The notes under the pieces: model-generated
Database searches by the model: none
What the model was told of the DNA's origin: nothing
What the model saw: only the letters and a program-made list of their open reading frames with translations
Program-made: the position numbers and the translations under genes
DNA from: Selenomonadaceae bacterium
GTDB lineage: Bacteria; Bacillota; Negativicutes; Selenomonadales; Selenomonadaceae
Reading direction: 5' to 3'
Assembly: GCA_017476425.1 (NCBI GenBank)
Contig: JAFUZV010000081.1
Span: forward strand, 1-36,575
Length of the DNA: 36,575 nt
Shown: positions 33,910-36,575 of the stretch, one piece after another
How the letters are laid out: each line of letters starts with the position of its first letter
Numbering within the stretch: the first letter of the stretch is position 1

Positions 33910-34944
33910 ATGGTCATTATAATGAATACTGAGGCGACTCAACAAAATATCAATGACGTTATAGAGGTGATCAAAGGTGTTGGACTGGAAGCAAAAATCA
34001 TGGAAGGCGCACAACAAAAAATTGTTGGTGTCATCGGTGATAAAACTAAACTTGCAAGCGTACCTATCGACGCAATGCCTGGCGTTGAACACAGCGTTGC
34101 AATAAGTAAAAGTTACAAACTGGCAAGCAGAGAATTTCATCCACAATCAAGCGTTATTAATGTCAGTGGAATTTTGATCGGCGGAGATGAACCGATCGTT
34201 ATGGCGGGACCTTGTGCCGTCGAATCACGTGAACAACTTTTGCAATCAGCAGAAATTATCAAAGCCGGCGGCGCACAATTTCTGCGTGGCGGAGCTTACA
34301 AGCCGAGAACTTCACCATATTCATTTCAAGGTTTAGAAGAAGAAGGCTTGAAATATTTAGCTGAAGCACGAGAGAAAACCGGTTTAAAGATCGTCACGGA
34401 AGTTACAACCGTTGAGGCGATCGAAAAAGTTGCTAAATATGCTGATATGTTGCAGATCGGCGCAAGAAATATGCAAAATTTCGGCTTGTTAAAAGAAGTT
34501 GGCAAATGTGGAAAGCCGGTACTTCTTAAGCGTGGACTTGCCGCAACGTTAGATGAATGGCTTAACGCTGCTGAATACATTATGAACGAAGGAAATCCTA
34601 ACGTTGTATTTTGTGAACGTGGAATTAGAACTTATGAAACTTACACAAGGAATACACTTGATATGAGTGCTATCGCGGCAATTAAACACCTTTCACATTT
34701 GCCGATCATTGTTGATCCAAGTCACGGAACCGGTAAATGGCGAATGGTTAAACCTATGGCACTTGCGGCGATCGCTGCCGGTGCTGACGGTTTAATGATG
34801 GAAGTTCATCCTAATCCTGCAAAAGCACTTTCAGACGGATCGCAATCTTTAACGCCGGAACATTATCAAGACGTAATGAATGCTGTTAAAAAATTATCGA
34901 AGTTCATTAAAGAAGAAAATCTTTTGTCGGAGATCGAAGAATAA
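33910..34944 (+). CDS. aroF: 3-deoxy-7-phosphoheptulonate synthase, type Ib with regulatory domain
   Basis: 344 residues from ATG 33910 with GAGAGG 9 nt upstream. An N-terminal ferredoxin-like regulatory domain (1-70) precedes the TIM barrel. Barrel motifs: MAGPCAVES, GGAYKPRTSPYSFQG, LQIGARNMQN, KRG, and DPSHGTGKW. The architecture matches the Thermotoga type, with feedback by Tyr or Phe through the added domain. It makes DAHP, the first step of the shikimate pathway. No other aro gene is nearby. Confidence 0.94.
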   Translation: MVIIMNTEATQQNINDVIEVIKGVGLEAKIMEGAQQKIVGVIGDKTKLASVPIDAMPGVEHSVAISKSYKLASREFHPQSSVINVSGILIGGDEPIVMAGPCAVESREQLLQSAEIIKAGGAQFLRGGAYKPRTSPYSFQGLEEEGLKYLAEAREKTGLKIVTEVTTVEAIEKVAKYADMLQIGARNMQNFGLLKEVGKCGKPVLLKRGLAATLDEWLNAAEYIMNEGNPNVVFCERGIRTYETYTRNTLDMSAIAAIKHLSHLPIIVDPSHGTGKWRMVKPMALAAIAAGADGLMMEVHPNPAKALSDGSQSLTPEHYQDVMNAVKKLSKFIKEENLLSEIEE

Positions 34945-34972
34945 TTTTTTATATCAAATTTCGCAAATTAAA

Positions 34973-34999
34973 AGAGGCTCATCAAAGCCTCTAATTTTT
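34973..34999. terminator. Bidirectional terminator between aroF and glnB
   Basis: AGAGGCT (34973-34979) pairs with AGCCTCT (34986-34992), followed by a T-run, and preceded by A/T-rich sequence for the opposite strand. Confidence 0.75.
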
Positions 35000-35026
35000 T
35001 TATTTAATTTCGACAAGAAAATTATT

Positions 35027-35407
35027 TTATCTTTCAGGCTTTTCACCTGGAATATCTTTTATTGCATCAACGCCGCTTTGTCCTGTACGAATCCTAACAG
35101 CGTTTGAAAGTTCATAAACAAAAATTTTTCCGTCACCGAATTTGCCAGTCTTCAAAACTTTTTGCGCTGTTTCAATAACTCTTTCAACTGGAATTTCACA
35201 AACAACCGTTTCAACTTTGATCTTCGGCACAAGATTAATATCAAATTCCTTGCCTCTGAAAACTTCTTTATGACCTTTCTGAAGTCCGCAGCCGTAAACT
35301 TGACTAACTGTCATACCAAGCACACCGATATTATTTAATGCCTCTTTGAGTTCCTCAAGTTTTGCCGGGCGAGTGATAATTTCTATCTTTGTAATTTTTT
35401 GTTCCAT
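35027..35407 (-). CDS. glnK: P-II family nitrogen regulator (GlnB/GlnK)
   Basis: 126 residues, a little longer than the usual 112. Typical motifs are GMTVSQVYGCGLQKGHKEVFRG, PKIKVE and GDGKIFVYEL. In the T-loop both tyrosine positions (Tyr46 and Tyr51 of E. coli) are Phe (Phe50, Phe55), so uridylylation at Tyr51 is not possible. It would bind AmtB in response to 2-oxoglutarate and ATP/ADP. It follows amtB by 10 nt, so the symbol glnK is used by linkage rather than by sequence alone. Confidence 0.92.
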   Translation of the reverse strand: MEQKITKIEIITRPAKLEELKEALNNIGVLGMTVSQVYGCGLQKGHKEVFRGKEFDINLVPKIKVETVVCEIPVERVIETAQKVLKTGKFGDGKIFVYELSNAVRIRTGQSGVDAIKDIPGEKPER

Positions 35408-35417
35408 TTAGATCACC

Positions 35418-36575
35418 TCAATGAATAGGTTTAGTTGAAAAGATCGTTGATTTCGTTGAAGTTTCTTCATTGCCGAAGAATGAAGGTGAACCTGTAAACA
35501 ATCCAACAGTATAACCGCGTTCACCGTGTTCCACAAGATCAAGACCTGTGATCTCTTCATCTTCATCAACACGAATTGCAATGAAATGATTTACAATCTT
35601 GAATAGAATTGTTGATCCTACGACTGCGAAAAGAATTGCAACGAAGATCGAAATTATTTGTGCAATAAGCAAATCAATTTCACCGTAGAATAAACCATTT
35701 GCGCCGTCAGGATTGATCGCTGTCGTTGCCCAAAGTCCTGTTGCAACTGCGCCCCACATTCCGCCGATACCGTGAACTCCGAAAGCATCAAGCGAATCAT
35801 CATAGCCAAGACGTTCCTTGAGAATTGCAACTGCTGAATAACAGATCGCACCACCGATTAAACCTATAGCGATCGACGGAAGAACATCAACGAAACCAGC
35901 CGCCGGAGTTATTGCAACTAAACCTGCAACACCGCCGGAAACTGCACCGATAACAGTCGGCTTGCCGCTACGAATCCATTCAGGAATTACCCAACCGAGT
36001 ACACCTGCCGCCGCTGCAATTTGAGTAACAAGAAAAGCATTAGCCGCTAAATTATTTGCCGCAAGTGCTGATCCTGCATTAAATCCAAACCAGCCGATCC
36101 AGAGAAATGCCGCACCAATAACTGTCATAGGAATATTGTGAGGAACGATCGCCGTCTTACCATAACCGCGACGCTTACCTAACAAAATGCAGATCGTTAA
36201 GCCGCTGACACCGCTTAAAATGTGAATTACTAATCCGCCTGCAAAATCTAATGCGCCAAGCTGTGCTAAGAATCCACCGCCCCAAACCCAGTGAGCCATA
36301 GGATTATAAATCAGCAATGCCCATAGTAACATTAGAAGCGCAAAAGCTGAAAATCTCATTCTCTCAGCAAATGCACCGGTGATTAAAGCCGGTGTCAATG
36401 CTGCAAACATACACTGAAACACAATGAAAGCAAGTTCAGGGATTGTTCCGCCGTCAAGAATGTTATAACCTACGCCGATCAAACCGAACTTTGATAAATC
36501 ACCGATCAAACCATTAACGTCCGGACCGAAAGCCATTGTATAACCGATCAAAATAAATTCAACGCTGACCATTCC
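35418..36575 (-). CDS. amtB: Ammonium transporter AmtB (5' end outside window)
   Basis: At least 385 residues; the frame is open through the right edge, so the N-terminus is missing and the Met at 36572 is internal. Amt motifs include FGPDVNG, AHWVWGGGFL with the conserved His-Trp region, DFAGGLVIHILSG, and DDSLDAFGVHGIGGMWGA near the C-terminus with the pore His. It conducts ammonium across the inner membrane and is controlled by the adjacent P-II protein. Confidence 0.95.
   Translation of the reverse strand, partial: GMVSVEFILIGYTMAFGPDVNGLIGDLSKFGLIGVGYNILDGGTIPELAFIVFQCMFAALTPALITGAFAERMRFSAFALLMLLWALLIYNPMAHWVWGGGFLAQLGALDFAGGLVIHILSGVSGLTICILLGKRRGYGKTAIVPHNIPMTVIGAAFLWIGWFGFNAGSALAANNLAANAFLVTQIAAAAGVLGWVIPEWIRSGKPTVIGAVSGGVAGLVAITPAAGFVDVLPSIAIGLIGGAICYSAVAILKERLGYDDSLDAFGVHGIGGMWGAVATGLWATTAINPDGANGLFYGEIDLLIAQIISIFVAILFAVVGSTILFKIVNHFIAIRVDEDEEITGLDLVEHGERGYTVGLFTGSPSFFGNEETSTKSTIFSTKPIH

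Overview
The window is about 36.6 kb of AT-rich bacterial chromosome and almost fully coding. The rimP-nusA-ylxR-infB-rbfA-nrnA-truB block is of the Firmicute type. An LptF/LptG-family permease and Lgt sit nearby, and there is a full type Ib DAHP synthase. A Firmicute-type core together with a lipopolysaccharide-export permease points to a diderm Firmicute, most likely Negativicutes (Selenomonadales-like). This assignment is inferred from gene content, because there is no rRNA gene in the window. Most genes have clear Shine-Dalgarno sites. Several start at TTG or GTG, and the tetramer GATC looks strongly over-represented inside genes.

Layout. Positions 1-1478 hold a tandem array of four paralogous small coiled-coil proteins with a C-terminal membrane anchor; the first is cut by the window edge. 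The array runs into a PepD-type dipeptidase, a YhdT-like small protein and a PanF-type pantothenate symporter (1482-4667). On the minus strand, 8305-4764 is a compact cell-wall operon: polysaccharide deacetylase, MurQ, MupG, and a PG-binding NlpC/P60 hydrolase. It diverges from the translation/transcription operon rimP to truB (8611-15651). Next come an MBL hydrolase, and an HxlR regulator that meets a FrnE-like DsbA oxidoreductase tail to tail (15770-17467). A truncated chemoreceptor-like N-terminus then leads into a DUF401 membrane protein (17603-19104).

The most unusual block is the minus-strand run from 27799 down to 19160. It starts with argC and an Mrr-type restriction enzyme. Three alkylation-repair genes follow (tag, ogt, and a short MGMT-like gene). 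The run ends with a three-gene set: a 1,136-residue J-like/zinc-ribbon/Fn3-like protein, a Uma2-family nuclease, and a zinc-ribbon P-loop GTPase. Spacings are short or overlapping, and I see no internal terminator before the hairpin at 19114-19146. The three-gene set is my best candidate for a little-described system.

The right end carries lgt, a palindrome-dense intergenic element, lptG, a YfcE-like phosphodiesterase, a BarA-like hybrid histidine kinase, DAHP synthase, a P-II protein, and the 3' part of amtB (cut by the right edge). Heptanucleotide tandem repeats occur at three intergenic sites, and a related 21-bp (3 x 7) duplication lies inside the histidine kinase gene.
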